From JAAYCB01 sp012744395 (GTDB lineage Bacteria; Planctomycetota; Planctomycetia; Pirellulales; Thermoguttaceae): a stretch of 35,016 nt of DNA. The DNA lies in contig JAQVNJ010000059.1 of the NCBI GenBank assembly GCA_028703175.1, positions 1 through 35,016 on the forward strand, written 5' to 3'. Below the pieces are notes generated by a model, which worked only from the letters and a program-made list of their open reading frames with translations, was not told the origin of the DNA and made no database searches. A program made the position numbers and the translations under genes. Of this stretch, positions 7,968-16,925 are shown piece by piece (position 1 is the stretch's first letter; every line of letters starts with the position of its first letter).

Positions 7968-9728
7968 TTATCGTGTCTGGTGGGCAAAGGGCTTGTACGG
8001 GTATCCGGTCCACTGCATGCCCAGGTTGTTGGAGAATTCGAGCATGTTGAGGCGGACGCCGTGCGCGAACATCGCGATCATCGCCAGGCCGATATTCAGC
8101 CCGTGGCCGAGCACCAGCACCAGAGCGGTCAATGGCCAGAAGTCCAGGCCGAAAGCCATGTCGTTGAAACTGACGGCGAGCACGCTGCTGGCCAGCCCCA
8201 CGGCCATCAGCCGCACGTAGCTGATCACATCGGAGAACGCCGAGAGCATCGAGAGGGGAAACTGGGCCAAGCCAACGCCGATCGTCACCAGGGGACGGCG
8301 GCTGGGGTGGGCGAACAAGACCGCCAGCGCCGCGCCGGCGATGAGCAGGTACGGCCACGGCGTCCGCCAGGTCAGGGGCCCTTGGAGGACGAACATGTTC
8401 ACCACGCCGTACATCCCCCAGATGAACAGCGCCCAGCCCAACTTGTTCAGCGAGCGCAAGTCGGGATAGTAGCGGACGCATTGCCAGACCTGCGCCACGC
8501 TCAAATGGATCGCCCCAAGGATGAAGCTCAATCGCATCATGAACGTCCGCGAGCCCTCGCTGAGTTCGATCGGGATGAGCGTTGCCGGAAGCAGCTGGAA
8601 ACCGAAAAACGAGTTGGTCATCGCCCCCCAGAGCACGGCGACGACGCCGATGATCATCAGCAGTTGCGTGAAGCGGGCGCCGAGCATCCTGGCGGTCCAG
8701 CGGTACGCCAGCGCCGGGCCGAGGAGCAGCGCCGCGCCGTAGCCGGCGTCGCTGATGAGCATTGCCGTGAAGATCGGCAGGGCGATCAGGAACGGGGTCG
8801 AAACGTCGAACTCGCGGTAGCCGGGCACGGTCCCCAGCATCTGGAACAGCCCCTCGATCGGGCGCGCCCAGCGTGGCGGGCGGACCAGCGTGGGCGGCTG
8901 TTCGTCCTCGGCCGGTTCAAAGACCTCGAGCACCGCCGGCAGGCTCCGCCGGGCGAGGCGCTCCTGCAAGATCGCCACGTTTTCAGCGGGCAGCCAGCCC
9001 TGCACGGCGAACAGATGCTCGTCCGCGGCGGCCCCGCGGACGGCAATCGTCTCCTCGACCTGCTGCTCGAGCCGCAGCAACTCGGCCTCCAAGGCGGGAG
9101 CGACGCGGGCCAGCTCGTGGAGCCGGCCGATATCCCGGTGGAGCGATGCATCGATCTGCCTGGCTTCCGCGCGAATCGTCGCCGCGTCGCGCGACGGCAG
9201 CCGCATCGGCTGGGCCTCGTCGGGGACGGTGATCTCTCCGCCACGCCGCACCACGGCGACCATGATCTCGCGGCCGGAGAGCGCGGCGACCTCCACCACG
9301 CAGTCGGCCTCGATGCGGTTGAACGCGCTGGCGGGGATCGCGAAGAACTCCACGTCGATGCCGGCCTGGCGAAGCTCCTCGACGTGCTCCAAGCGCAGAT
9401 CGTCCCAGACGGCGATCTGCTCCAACTGGTGGTAAAGCGCCGCCAGGTGGTTGCGGAACTCGGCTACCCGCCGGCGGATCTCCAGGACCTCCTGGGCGGC
9501 CTCGGAGGCCGGGATTGCGGGGGCGGGGCCGCGCGGCTCGATGCCCGAGAGGACTTGCGCCGCCTGCTTGATCGCATCGATCTGCCGGCTGAGCGCTTCG
9601 CCGGGCACGGCCACCGCGGGATCGACGGGGACGAGGTGGACGATGCCCAGCTCGCGGAGGATCGCCAGCAGCTGCTCGCGGTCGGTCTGCCGGGCAATCA
9701 AATAGACCTTGCGCATCGGCACAATCAT
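7968..9728 (-). CDS. atpI: V-type ATP synthase/ATPase subunit I (stator a-type subunit)
   Basis: This 586-residue subunit I provides the ion half-channels and the stator anchor. The first 300 or so residues are soluble and helical (coiled-coil-like, with LEAELLRLEQQVEET), and the C-terminal half holds about seven transmembrane helices. The start ATG at 9728 overlaps the stop of subunit D as ATGA (9725-9728), which points to translational coupling. GGAGG lies 7 nt upstream, so this start is better than the in-frame extension, which is an arginine-rich read-through of subunit D. The C-terminal membrane part includes the conserved FSDVISYVRLMAVGLAS helix and ends with a GHGLNIGLAMI helix, as in bacterial V-type I subunits. 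Confidence 0.93.
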   Translation of the reverse strand: MIVPMRKVYLIARQTDREQLLAILRELGIVHLVPVDPAVAVPGEALSRQIDAIKQAAQVLSGIEPRGPAPAIPASEAAQEVLEIRRRVAEFRNHLAALYHQLEQIAVWDDLRLEHVEELRQAGIDVEFFAIPASAFNRIEADCVVEVAALSGREIMVAVVRRGGEITVPDEAQPMRLPSRDAATIRAEARQIDASLHRDIGRLHELARVAPALEAELLRLEQQVEETIAVRGAAADEHLFAVQGWLPAENVAILQERLARRSLPAVLEVFEPAEDEQPPTLVRPPRWARPIEGLFQMLGTVPGYREFDVSTPFLIALPIFTAMLISDAGYGAALLLGPALAYRWTARMLGARFTQLLMIIGVVAVLWGAMTNSFFGFQLLPATLIPIELSEGSRTFMMRLSFILGAIHLSVAQVWQCVRYYPDLRSLNKLGWALFIWGMYGVVNMFVLQGPLTWRTPWPYLLIAGAALAVLFAHPSRRPLVTIGVGLAQFPLSMLSAFSDVISYVRLMAVGLASSVLAVSFNDMAFGLDFWPLTALVLVLGHGLNIGLAMIAMFAHGVRLNMLEFSNNLGMQWTGYPYKPFAHQTR

Positions 9729-10402
9729 CTCGGTTCCTCCCGGCGCGTCGCGCCCTGGCCGCCTCGCCGCTCGCCCTCGGCGGCGTCCGGCTGGGTCTCC
9801 ATCGTCTCGGCGAGCTTCTTCTTGGCGATCTTCGAGCGCCCGACCGCATCGGTCATTTCGTCGCCGAGCTTGATGCGGATGCGGCGGATGGCCTCGCGGG
9901 CCTCGGGGATCATGATCTTCTCGAACAGGTTGACGCGCTGGATGATGCGGGTCAGCTCGTTGCTGAGGAGTTGCTCCTCGCGCTGGAGGACATCGACGCG
10001 GGCCCGCCGGCGGCTCCGCTCGCGGAGGTCGGCCAGTGCCCGGTCGATCCACGGCGGCGTGCCGAAGAGGCTGTAGCGGACCTGGGGAAAGGTCACGTCG
10101 CGAAACACGGGGACCGCCACTCCGGCGACGTTCTTCTCGTCGACGAGGACCTCGGCGGGGCGGGCCCAGGCCTCGAGCGGCACGCCGGCGCGATCGGCCA
10201 GCACGCTGCGATAACTCCGCAGGGCGGTCTCCAGCTCCGCGCAGGCCCGCTCCGCCGCGGCGCGCTGCTCGGCCACCTCGCGGAGCATCACCTGGAGCCG
10301 CTGCTGCTTGAGCTTCAGCATCGGCAGGTAGCGCTCGTAGCGCGCCAGCGCCTCACGATACCGTTTCAACTCGGGACGGGTGAGTTTGATCTTTTTGGCC
10401 AC
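9725..10402 (-). CDS. atpD: V-type ATP synthase/ATPase subunit D (central stalk)
   Basis: This 225-residue central-stalk subunit D couples the A3B3 head to the rotor. It has the typical long N-terminal helix after a KKIKLTRPELKR start and the conserved C-terminal helix (NELTRIIQRVNLFEKIMIP, then AREAIRRIRIKLGDE). The C-terminus carries a charged, low-complexity tail of about 25 residues. The start codon is GTG at 10402, the first residue of the conserved N-terminal block. The ribosome binding site is weak (GAGTG), so translation may depend on read-through from subunit B, 46 nt upstream. The stop overlaps the start of subunit I by 4 nt. Confidence 0.93.
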   Translation of the reverse strand: MAKKIKLTRPELKRYREALARYERYLPMLKLKQQRLQVMLREVAEQRAAAERACAELETALRSYRSVLADRAGVPLEAWARPAEVLVDEKNVAGVAVPVFRDVTFPQVRYSLFGTPPWIDRALADLRERSRRRARVDVLQREEQLLSNELTRIIQRVNLFEKIMIPEAREAIRRIRIKLGDEMTDAVGRSKIAKKKLAETMETQPDAAEGERRGGQGATRREEPR

Positions 10403-10448
10403 CGGTTCACTCTATCGCAAACGATCCGCGGCTGGGCAACACCGGCGA

Positions 10449-11789
10449 TCAGGCCTCGGCCTGGGCGGGTTGGGGTTCGGGTTCGGGCTTTCCGTCTTGT
10501 TTCGGCCAGTGCTGTTCGATGATCGAGCGGCGGATGCCGGTCTCGGCCGGCTCGAAGCACTCGCCGAGGATCTCCCAGCAACGGTCCAGCGCGTCGAACA
10601 GATGGATGTTGACCGAGAGGTCCATGATCCGCTGCTCGAACAGCGTCCCGTAGCGGAGCAGCTTGCGATCCCAGTCGGACATCTCGAATCCCATGTCGCG
10701 TTTCTCGCGACTTTCGCGGCAGAGGGCGTAGAGCTGGATGCAGGCGTCCATGATGGCGCGGTGGTCGTCGCGCGTCTTGCCGTTGACTTGCTGCTTGAGC
10801 CGCGAGAGCGACCCGAAGGGCTCGATTCGCCCGCCGCGGAGATAGAACTGGCCTTCCGTGATGTAGCCGGTGTTGTCGGGGACGGGATGGGTGACATCGT
10901 CGCCGGGCATCGTCACGCAGGCCAGAATCGTCATCGAGCCGGCGCCGTCGAAGTCGATGGCTTTTTCATAGCGCCGCGCCATCTGGGTATAGAGGTCGCC
11001 CGGGTAGCCGCGGTTGGAGGGGATTTGCTCCATGATGATGGAGATCTCCTTGAGCGCGTCGGCGAAGGCGGTCATGTCGGTCAGCAGGACGAGGACCCGC
11101 TTGCCCTGGAGGGCGAACTGTTCGCCGACGGCCAGGCAGAGGTCGGGGATCATCAGGCACTCGACGACCGGGTCGGCCGCCGTGTGGATGAACATGATCG
11201 CCCGGCCGAGCACGCCGCCCCCCTCGAACGCCTGGCGGAAATTCAGATAATCATCGTGCCGCAGCCCCATCCCGCCGAGGATGATCACCTCGGCGTCGGC
11301 TTGCAGCCCGATCCTCGCCAGCAACTCGTTGTAGGGCTCGCCGGCGACGGAGAAGATCGGCAGCTTCTGGGATTCCACGAGCGAATTGAACACATCGATC
11401 ATCGGGATGCCGGTGTGGACCATCTGGTCGGGCATGCGGCGGCGGACCGGGTTGGCCGCCGGCGTGCCGATCTCGATCATCTTGCCGGTCACCTCGCTCC
11501 GCCCGTCGCGCGGGCGTCCGGAGCCGTCGAGCACGCGGCCGAGAAGGTCTTCCGAGAACGGCACCTGCATGGGGCGCTGCAAGAACCGCACGCGGTCGGT
11601 GTTGGAGACCCCTTGCGAGCCGGCGAACACCTGCACGCTGACCTGCTGCCCGGAGAGCCGGATCACCTGCGCCAGCGATTCGCCGTACTTTGACTGGATC
11701 ACGGCCAGCTCGTCGTAACCCACGCCCGTGGCATTCACCGTCACCACGTTTCCAGCGATCTGTCGAATCTCGTCGAAGTACTTCCTCAT
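10449..11789 (-). CDS. atpB: V-type ATP synthase/ATPase subunit B (non-catalytic)
   Basis: This 446-residue subunit B is the non-catalytic nucleotide-binding subunit of the A3B3 head. It has the beta-barrel start, the DLLGRVLDGSGRPRDG block at about 80-95, and the degenerate P-loop region FSVAGEPYNELLARI that lacks a Walker lysine, as expected for B and not A. The block NRGYPGDLYTQMARRYEKA is highly conserved in B subunits. The frame begins with TTG at 11792 followed directly by ATG at 11789. The ATG is chosen, though AAGG upstream sits well for either. The gene is 12 nt from subunit A, consistent with one transcript. Confidence 0.94.
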   Translation of the reverse strand: MRKYFDEIRQIAGNVVTVNATGVGYDELAVIQSKYGESLAQVIRLSGQQVSVQVFAGSQGVSNTDRVRFLQRPMQVPFSEDLLGRVLDGSGRPRDGRSEVTGKMIEIGTPAANPVRRRMPDQMVHTGIPMIDVFNSLVESQKLPIFSVAGEPYNELLARIGLQADAEVIILGGMGLRHDDYLNFRQAFEGGGVLGRAIMFIHTAADPVVECLMIPDLCLAVGEQFALQGKRVLVLLTDMTAFADALKEISIIMEQIPSNRGYPGDLYTQMARRYEKAIDFDGAGSMTILACVTMPGDDVTHPVPDNTGYITEGQFYLRGGRIEPFGSLSRLKQQVNGKTRDDHRAIMDACIQLYALCRESREKRDMGFEMSDWDRKLLRYGTLFEQRIMDLSVNIHLFDALDRCWEILGECFEPAETGIRRSIIEQHWPKQDGKPEPEPQPAQAEA

Positions 11790-11801
11790 CAACTCGGCCT
11801 T

Positions 11802-13535
11802 TCACGCGCCCGCGGGCTGTTGCGCCTGGGAAATGAACTGGTCGATCTTGTCAAGCCATTGGCGGTATTCGTCGGAATCGGCCGCGGCGTAGTTCCAATT
11901 GCGGAACAGGTCGGTCACCTCGAACATCCGCCGGCGGGCCTCCGCCTTGTCCGTGAAATGGAAATCGGTCTCGATCACCTCGGCGACCTTGGAGAACACG
12001 AACCGCTGCCGATCGGCGGGCGTCGCGGCATCCACCTCGTCGAAGGCGTTCTGCTGCAAGTAGCAGTTGTCGAAGAAGTCGGCTTTCAGGGCGACGGTGA
12101 AGTCGTCGATCGACGTCCCTTCCTCGCCGACGACCGTCATCATCTGCCGCACGTCGCTGCCGTGCCGCAGCAGCCGGCGCATCCGGGCGACCGTTTCCAG
12201 TGGAATGATCCCGCTGTACTTGCTCCACGAATCGAGCGGGTCGATCGCCGGGTAGCGGCGGGCATCGCTGCGGGCCCGCGAGAGGCCGTGGAACGCCCCC
12301 ACGACCTTCAGCGTCCCCTGGGTGACAGGTTCCTCGAAGTTCCCGCCGGCCGGGCTGACCGTGCCGCCGATCGTCAGCGAACCGACGCGGCCGTCGCGAA
12401 GCTCGATCGCTCCGGCGCGCTCGTAGAAGGCGGCGATGCGGCTCTCCAGGTAGGCCGGGAAGGCCTCTTCGCCGGGAATCTCCTCGAGCCTCCCCGACAG
12501 CTCGCGCATCGCCTGCGCCCAGCGCGACGTGCTGTCGGCCAAGAGCAGGACATTCAGCCCCATCTGGCGATAGTATTCCCCCAGCGTGGTCGCCGTGTAG
12601 ACCGACGCTTCCCGCGCGGCGACGGGCATCGCCGACGTGTTGGCGATGATGATCGTCCGCTCCATCAGGCTGCGGCCGCTGCGGGGGTCGGTCAGCTCCG
12701 GAAAATCGCGCAGGGTCTCGACGATCTCTCCAGCCCGCTCGCCGCACGCCGCGATGATGACCAGGTCGATCTCAGCGTGGCGGGCGGTGATCTGCTGCAA
12801 GACCGTCTTGCCGGCGCCGAACGGTCCGGGGATGCAATAGGTGCCCCCGCGGACGACGGGAAACATCGAATCGACAATTCGCACCCGGCTGACGAGCGGT
12901 TCGGTGGGCAGGAGCCGCCGCCGCGAGACGTTCAGGGCGCGTTTGACCGGCCAGTCCTGCTGCATCGTGACGACGCGCTGCTGGCCATCCGCGCCCGCCA
13001 ACACGGCGATCTCCTGCTCGACGGTGTAGCGTCCGGCCGGCGTGACCTTTTCGACGGTGTACTCGCCGCGCCAGGCCAGGGGAACCATGATCTGGTGGGT
13101 GAACTGGCCTTCCGGCACGCTGCCCAGCGGGTCGCCCGCCAGGACGATGTCGCCCGGCTTGGCCACAGGGGTGAAATCCCAGGATTGATCCAGAGCGAGG
13201 CCGTGGATATAGACCCCCGGCTGGAGGAAGAAGCCGACCTGCTCGGCCAGTTCGGGCAAGGGGTTCTGCAGGCCGTCATAGATCTTGCCGAGCAATCCCG
13301 GCCCCAAGACGACCGAGAGCATCTCGTCGCGCAACTCCACGGGGTCGCCAACGCGCAGGCCGCGCGTCTCCTCGAACACCTGGAGATCGGCCAACTGGCC
13401 GCGGACGCGGATCACCTCGCTCATCAACCGCACGCCGTCCGAGCGGACGCAGTAGGCCAGCGAGTTCTGAACGACGCGGCCGTCCGTCTCGGCGACCACC
13501 AGGTTCCCAAAAATCGCAACTATCCTCGCACTCAC
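11802..13535 (-). CDS. atpA: V-type ATP synthase/ATPase subunit A (catalytic)
   Basis: This 577-residue catalytic subunit A hydrolyses or makes ATP. The Walker A loop GPFGAGKT spans 237-244, and the catalytic glutamate is Glu266 in CGERAGE. The A-specific insertion between the barrel and the ATPase domain contains GQFTHQIMVPLAWRGEYTV. DSTSRWAQAMRE and SRIAAFYERAG are further conserved blocks. The start is GTG at 13535 (product SARIVAIFGNLVVAE), matching the usual N-terminus, with GGGA about 8 nt upstream. Length is normal for the family. It sits between the DUF2764 gene and subunit B. Confidence 0.95.
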   Translation of the reverse strand: MSARIVAIFGNLVVAETDGRVVQNSLAYCVRSDGVRLMSEVIRVRGQLADLQVFEETRGLRVGDPVELRDEMLSVVLGPGLLGKIYDGLQNPLPELAEQVGFFLQPGVYIHGLALDQSWDFTPVAKPGDIVLAGDPLGSVPEGQFTHQIMVPLAWRGEYTVEKVTPAGRYTVEQEIAVLAGADGQQRVVTMQQDWPVKRALNVSRRRLLPTEPLVSRVRIVDSMFPVVRGGTYCIPGPFGAGKTVLQQITARHAEIDLVIIAACGERAGEIVETLRDFPELTDPRSGRSLMERTIIIANTSAMPVAAREASVYTATTLGEYYRQMGLNVLLLADSTSRWAQAMRELSGRLEEIPGEEAFPAYLESRIAAFYERAGAIELRDGRVGSLTIGGTVSPAGGNFEEPVTQGTLKVVGAFHGLSRARSDARRYPAIDPLDSWSKYSGIIPLETVARMRRLLRHGSDVRQMMTVVGEEGTSIDDFTVALKADFFDNCYLQQNAFDEVDAATPADRQRFVFSKVAEVIETDFHFTDKAEARRRMFEVTDLFRNWNYAAADSDEYRQWLDKIDQFISQAQQPAGA

Positions 13536-13583
13536 GCGCCTGTTCCCTTTCTGGCTGGATCCGGTCGTTGACCTCGGGCTCCC

Positions 13584-14282
13584 TCAAGCACTTGAAGCTT
13601 CCTTGTTTTCCTCCGTGCGGCGCCATTGTTCCAGGAGCATCACGCGGGCGGCGTAGGCCAGCATCTCGTCGACGGCGAACGAGAACCAGGCGTCGTGGCG
13701 TTCGATCCACGCCCAGCGGGCCCGGATCACCGCGCGCAGTCCGGCGAGCGGCGTCAGCGCCGCTTCCCACTCACTCAACGCCGCCGAGAGATCCTCGCCG
13801 GCCGCCCCGAGGTCGGCGGCGACCAGGTAACCTCTCTCCTCGAGCCCCAGCCGCCTTGCCCGAACCGTGGCCAGCGTGTTGCGGAGCGCGACCTCGAATC
13901 CCACCCATTCGACGAGAAACCGGCTCCCCTTCGCCCGGCCCAATTCGTGGGCATAGCGGAAGTAGGCCTCCCAGAGCCGGTCGGCCTCGAGCGAGGCGGC
14001 CGGCTCGCCGCCCGGCGGGGGCGCCAGCGCCTCGGGCAACGGGGCCTCGCCACGCGCCTGCTGCTGCGACAGCACCGCCGGCTCGACTTCCTCGACCTCG
14101 CCGGCAAGCAGCGACTCGCGCTGCATGAGGTCGTCCAGCAGCACCACCGCCTCGACTTGCTCGCGCAATTGCCGGTGCTCGCCAACGTGTTCGATCAGAT
14201 CGGCCAGCCCCATGGGAACCGCGCCGCCGAGTTCGCCGAGCGCCGGGAGCGTTGTGATGTAGAAGTGCCGGGCAATTCGCAT
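13584..14282 (-). CDS. DUF2764-family protein of the V-ATPase operon (possible C-like stalk subunit)
   Basis: This 232-residue acidic, helix-rich protein lies between subunits E and A. In Chlamydia and other PVC bacteria the same slot holds a DUF2764-family protein, and the opening RHFYITTLPAL, the LVEWVGFEVALRNTLA block and the overall pattern fit that family. It probably occupies the place of subunit C, linking rotor and head, because no other C gene is present; this role is inferred. The ATG at 14282 starts 13 nt after the stop of subunit E. It lacks a Shine-Dalgarno match, so the start may depend on coupling. A further 20 in-frame upstream codons overlap subunit E and are unlikely to be used. 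Confidence 0.75.
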   Translation of the reverse strand: MRIARHFYITTLPALGELGGAVPMGLADLIEHVGEHRQLREQVEAVVLLDDLMQRESLLAGEVEEVEPAVLSQQQARGEAPLPEALAPPPGGEPAASLEADRLWEAYFRYAHELGRAKGSRFLVEWVGFEVALRNTLATVRARRLGLEERGYLVAADLGAAGEDLSAALSEWEAALTPLAGLRAVIRARWAWIERHDAWFSFAVDEMLAYAARVMLLEQWRRTEENKEASSA

Positions 14283-14295
14283 GGGAGGCAAGCCG

Positions 14296-14916
14296 TCAGG
14301 TGTGGGACGCAGCGATGAGTTGCTGCAATTCGGGCGTGACAATCTGGGAAAGCACCTCGACGACCGCGTCGGGGGTCACCTCGACCGTCCCGCCGGAGAG
14401 CTTGTACTCGAACCCGGCCGTCATGAGGGCGCCGTGCAGCTCGACCGAGAGCTTCTGGCCGCCGCCCCCCTGGTGGAGCGCGTCGATCGCCCAGGCCGCC
14501 AGCTTCCGCCGCATCGGCTCGGGGAGGTTCACCTCGATTGTCTGCTTGCCCGTTGCGTCCGCCTCGGCGTAGGCGGAAGCAACCTGGCGGATCAAGTCCT
14601 TCAAGAAGCCGTCGTCTTCAAACGCCTCGCCGACGGCCTTTGCCAGCACACGGTTGATCGCCTGGCTGAGCACGTCGCGGAGCGCGCCGACGGTGTCTCG
14701 GGCGGCCAGCTTCAGGTCCGTCTGCGTCCGCTCCAGAGTCTTCTGCCGCTGCGCTTCGGCTTCCTCGATGATCGTCCGCGCCTCGGCCTTGGCCTGGCCA
14801 AGGAGTTGCTCGGCCTGCTGCTCCGCCGCGAGCCGGATCTGTTCGGCGGCCTTCCGCCCGGCCTCGACGCCATCGGCCCGCAGCGTCTCGATAAAAGACT
14901 GCACCGTATGAGCCAT
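14296..14916 (-). CDS. atpE: V-type ATP synthase/ATPase subunit E (peripheral stalk)
   Basis: This 206-residue peripheral-stalk subunit E is the first gene of the operon. Residues about 1-85 are a long alanine-, glutamate- and glutamine-rich helix (AEQIRLAAEQQAEQLLGQAK) typical of the stalk coiled coil. It is followed by a small alpha/beta domain that binds the top of the A3B3 head. Such coiled coils normally pair with a G/H subunit, which is not visible here. The ATG at 14916 (MAHTVQSF) is chosen over an upstream in-frame codon because AAGGGTGAG lies 4-8 nt before it. Confidence 0.88.
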   Translation of the reverse strand: MAHTVQSFIETLRADGVEAGRKAAEQIRLAAEQQAEQLLGQAKAEARTIIEEAEAQRQKTLERTQTDLKLAARDTVGALRDVLSQAINRVLAKAVGEAFEDDGFLKDLIRQVASAYAEADATGKQTIEVNLPEPMRRKLAAWAIDALHQGGGGQKLSVELHGALMTAGFEYKLSGGTVEVTPDAVVEVLSQIVTPELQQLIAASHT

Positions 14917-15329
14917 CCACTCACCCTTCCCGAAACGACAACCACACACATCATAAACATGCCAGTATAGTCCCTGGCGATGCCGCGCGGAAGGCTCGGT
15001 GGCGACTTTTCGCCCGGAGGACCGTGTCGAACTGGGGACTTGGCTATCCCAGATCGGCGGGCGAGAACGCCCGTCGGCCTCGTAAACCCGGCCTGCCGGA
15101 GCTGCCGCAGCCGGGACGCGACGGAGGGGGATCCCGGCACAATCGAGCGATTAGCAGCCCCGCCGTGGACGGGTGTTGGTCCATGGGCAGGGTTCAATAA
15201 TCCAAGCTTCAGCGGCAGTTCTTGCCGGGCGCGATCGGCCTGCCGCAGCAAGCGCGCTGGACGTTCTGCGGGGACGGCGTCCAGTCCCGTGCAACCTGCC
15301 CGAGCAGGTTCGCGCAGCGCAGACCGGGT
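14917..15329. other. Intergenic region purF / V-ATPase operon with two hairpins
   Basis: Both flanking genes are on the minus strand. Two stem-loops are visible. One is 15055-15062 with 15069-15076 (8 bp including one G-U, loop GAGAAC). The other is 15087-15096 with 15107-15115 (9 bp with a one-base bulge, 10-nt loop). They may form the 3' end of the purF transcript. The rest should hold the V-ATPase promoter. No RNA gene was recognised. Confidence 0.4.
14964..14992 (-). promoter_or_regulatory. Candidate sigma70-type promoter of the V-ATPase operon
   Basis: On the minus strand a TATACT -10 box (14964-14969) lies 17 nt downstream of TTCCGC (14987-14992), a weak -35 match. A second -10-like TATGAT is at 14950-14955. 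It would start transcription about 40-50 nt before the first operon gene. The -10 boxes stand out as AT-rich in GC-rich DNA, but the -35 is poor. Confidence 0.35.
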
Positions 15330-16925
15330 TCAGCTTGTCGCAGGAGCGGCGGCCGGCAGGCCGACCTTCTCGTAGGTCCGCTGGCTCAAGCCGCGGGCGT
15401 GATTTTCCAGCGCGATCTGGGCCAGCCGCTGGCCGTGCTCGGTGGGATACTCGCCGGTGATGCAGGCCTGGCAGAGGTGGTCGGAACCGAGTCGGATCGC
15501 CCGGGCGATCGACTCGACCGGCAGGTAGCGGAGCGAGTCAGCGCCGAGCGTGCGGGCCATTTCTTCCTGGTTCTCCCGGGTCAGCGGGTGTCCCTTGAGG
15601 AAATGGGGCGCGAACAGCTCGCTGATCGTCGACATGTCGATCCCATAAAAGCAGGGGGCGATGATCGGCGGGCAGGCGACCCGAACATGGATTTCGCGGG
15701 CCAGCCCTTGCTGGCGGATGCGTTTCAGCAGCACGCGCATCGTGGTCGAGCGGACGATCGAGTCTTCGACCAGCAGGACCCGCTTGCCTTCGAGGACTTC
15801 GCGCAAGGGGGTGTACTTGGTCTGCGCCCGCTGGGCGCGCTTGGCTCCCCCCTCAATGAAAGTGCGGCCGCTGTAGCGGTTGCGGATCAAGCCTTCCAGG
15901 CACGGCACACCGAGACTGTAGGCCATCGAATCGGCGGCGGCTTTGCTCGTATCCGGGACGGGAACGACGATCGTATCCTCGTCGATCGGCAAGGTCTCCA
16001 TGCGGGCCAGTTCTTCGCCGAGGGCCTTGCGTGCCATGTAGACGCCGCGGCGGTCGAGCGTGCTGGCGACGTTCGAGAAGTAGACCCACTCGAAGAAACA
16101 GTGGGCATGGCGGGGGCTGTCGGCGAACCGCTCGATTTGCAGGTTGCCATCGGTGATCGTGATCGCCTGGCCCGGCAGCAGCGACTGGATATTCTCCGAG
16201 GCGAATCCGAGATTCAGCAGGGCCACGCTCTCGCTGGCGGCGGCGAACAGCGGCCCATCGACGGCATAGCTGAGGGGCTTGATGCCGAGCGGGTCCCGCG
16301 CGACGAGCATGTCGCCCAGGGCATTGAGAAAAACGAGGCTGTAGGCGCCGTCGGCCCGTTCGGCAATCTGGCGGCAGAGGTCGATCAGCGGGGGGCGGCT
16401 TTCGCGCGACAGCGCCTTGCTGATCATGTGCATGAAGATCTCCGTGTCGCTCTCCCGTGCGAGGTAATTGTCGCTGTCGCCGAGCAGCTCGTCTCGCAGC
16501 AGGGAGTAGTTCGCCAACTGGCCGTTGAAGGCGAAAGTGAACCACTTGTGTTTCTTGATGTGGTGGCGTTCGAAGGGTTGGGCATAGCTGCGGTCTTCCT
16601 CCCCGCAAGTCGCGTAGCGGACATGGCCGATGGCCGCCCTGCCCGAATACTCCTTCATCAGGCTCTCATACTTGCCCCGATGGCTGAGGCGAAACACCTC
16701 CGAGACGGTGCCAACGTCCTTGTGGGTGTCGATCAGTTGCCGCCGATGGGGGTTGTACGAAGTGAACCCAGCGGCCAGTTGGCCACGATTCTGGATGTCC
16801 AGGAGCATCCTGGTCATTAACCGGGAAACCTCCTCGGGGCCCTGTTCGGGGACAAGCGCGCTGCTGCCGGCGCCCGGGAGGTGGTAGATCGCGGCCACGC
16901 CGCACTCTTCTCGCAACTCGCTCAT
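15330..16925 (-). CDS. purF: Amidophosphoribosyltransferase (glutamine PRPP amidotransferase)
   Basis: This 531-residue enzyme catalyses the first committed step of purine synthesis, making phosphoribosylamine from PRPP and glutamine. The N-terminal glutaminase nucleophile is probably Cys8 in ECGVAAIYHL after a short propeptide; glutaminase motifs RYATCGEED and FNGQLANY follow. The PRPP-binding motif LLVEDSIVRST is at about 377-390. Cysteines matching the iron-sulfur ligands of the Bacillus type appear in HCFFEWVYF, PPIIAPCFYGID and LCQACITGEYPT, so an Fe-S cluster is likely. It is somewhat longer than the roughly 475-residue Bacillus enzyme. The ATG at 16925 is set by the conserved N-terminus; the ribosome binding site is weak. 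Confidence 0.93.
   Translation of the reverse strand: MSELREECGVAAIYHLPGAGSSALVPEQGPEEVSRLMTRMLLDIQNRGQLAAGFTSYNPHRRQLIDTHKDVGTVSEVFRLSHRGKYESLMKEYSGRAAIGHVRYATCGEEDRSYAQPFERHHIKKHKWFTFAFNGQLANYSLLRDELLGDSDNYLARESDTEIFMHMISKALSRESRPPLIDLCRQIAERADGAYSLVFLNALGDMLVARDPLGIKPLSYAVDGPLFAAASESVALLNLGFASENIQSLLPGQAITITDGNLQIERFADSPRHAHCFFEWVYFSNVASTLDRRGVYMARKALGEELARMETLPIDEDTIVVPVPDTSKAAADSMAYSLGVPCLEGLIRNRYSGRTFIEGGAKRAQRAQTKYTPLREVLEGKRVLLVEDSIVRSTTMRVLLKRIRQQGLAREIHVRVACPPIIAPCFYGIDMSTISELFAPHFLKGHPLTRENQEEMARTLGADSLRYLPVESIARAIRLGSDHLCQACITGEYPTEHGQRLAQIALENHARGLSQRTYEKVGLPAAAPATS

Noticed and set aside
7041..10076. A 1011-codon plus-strand open frame across the V-ATPase K, I and D genes
   Set aside because: It covers three confident genes on the other strand, has His/Gln/Arg-rich low-complexity translation and no ribosome binding site.
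15180..15205. A GGGTTCAATAATCC stretch that looks like a tRNA T-arm
   Set aside because: The 5-bp stem does not pair and there is no cloverleaf around it.
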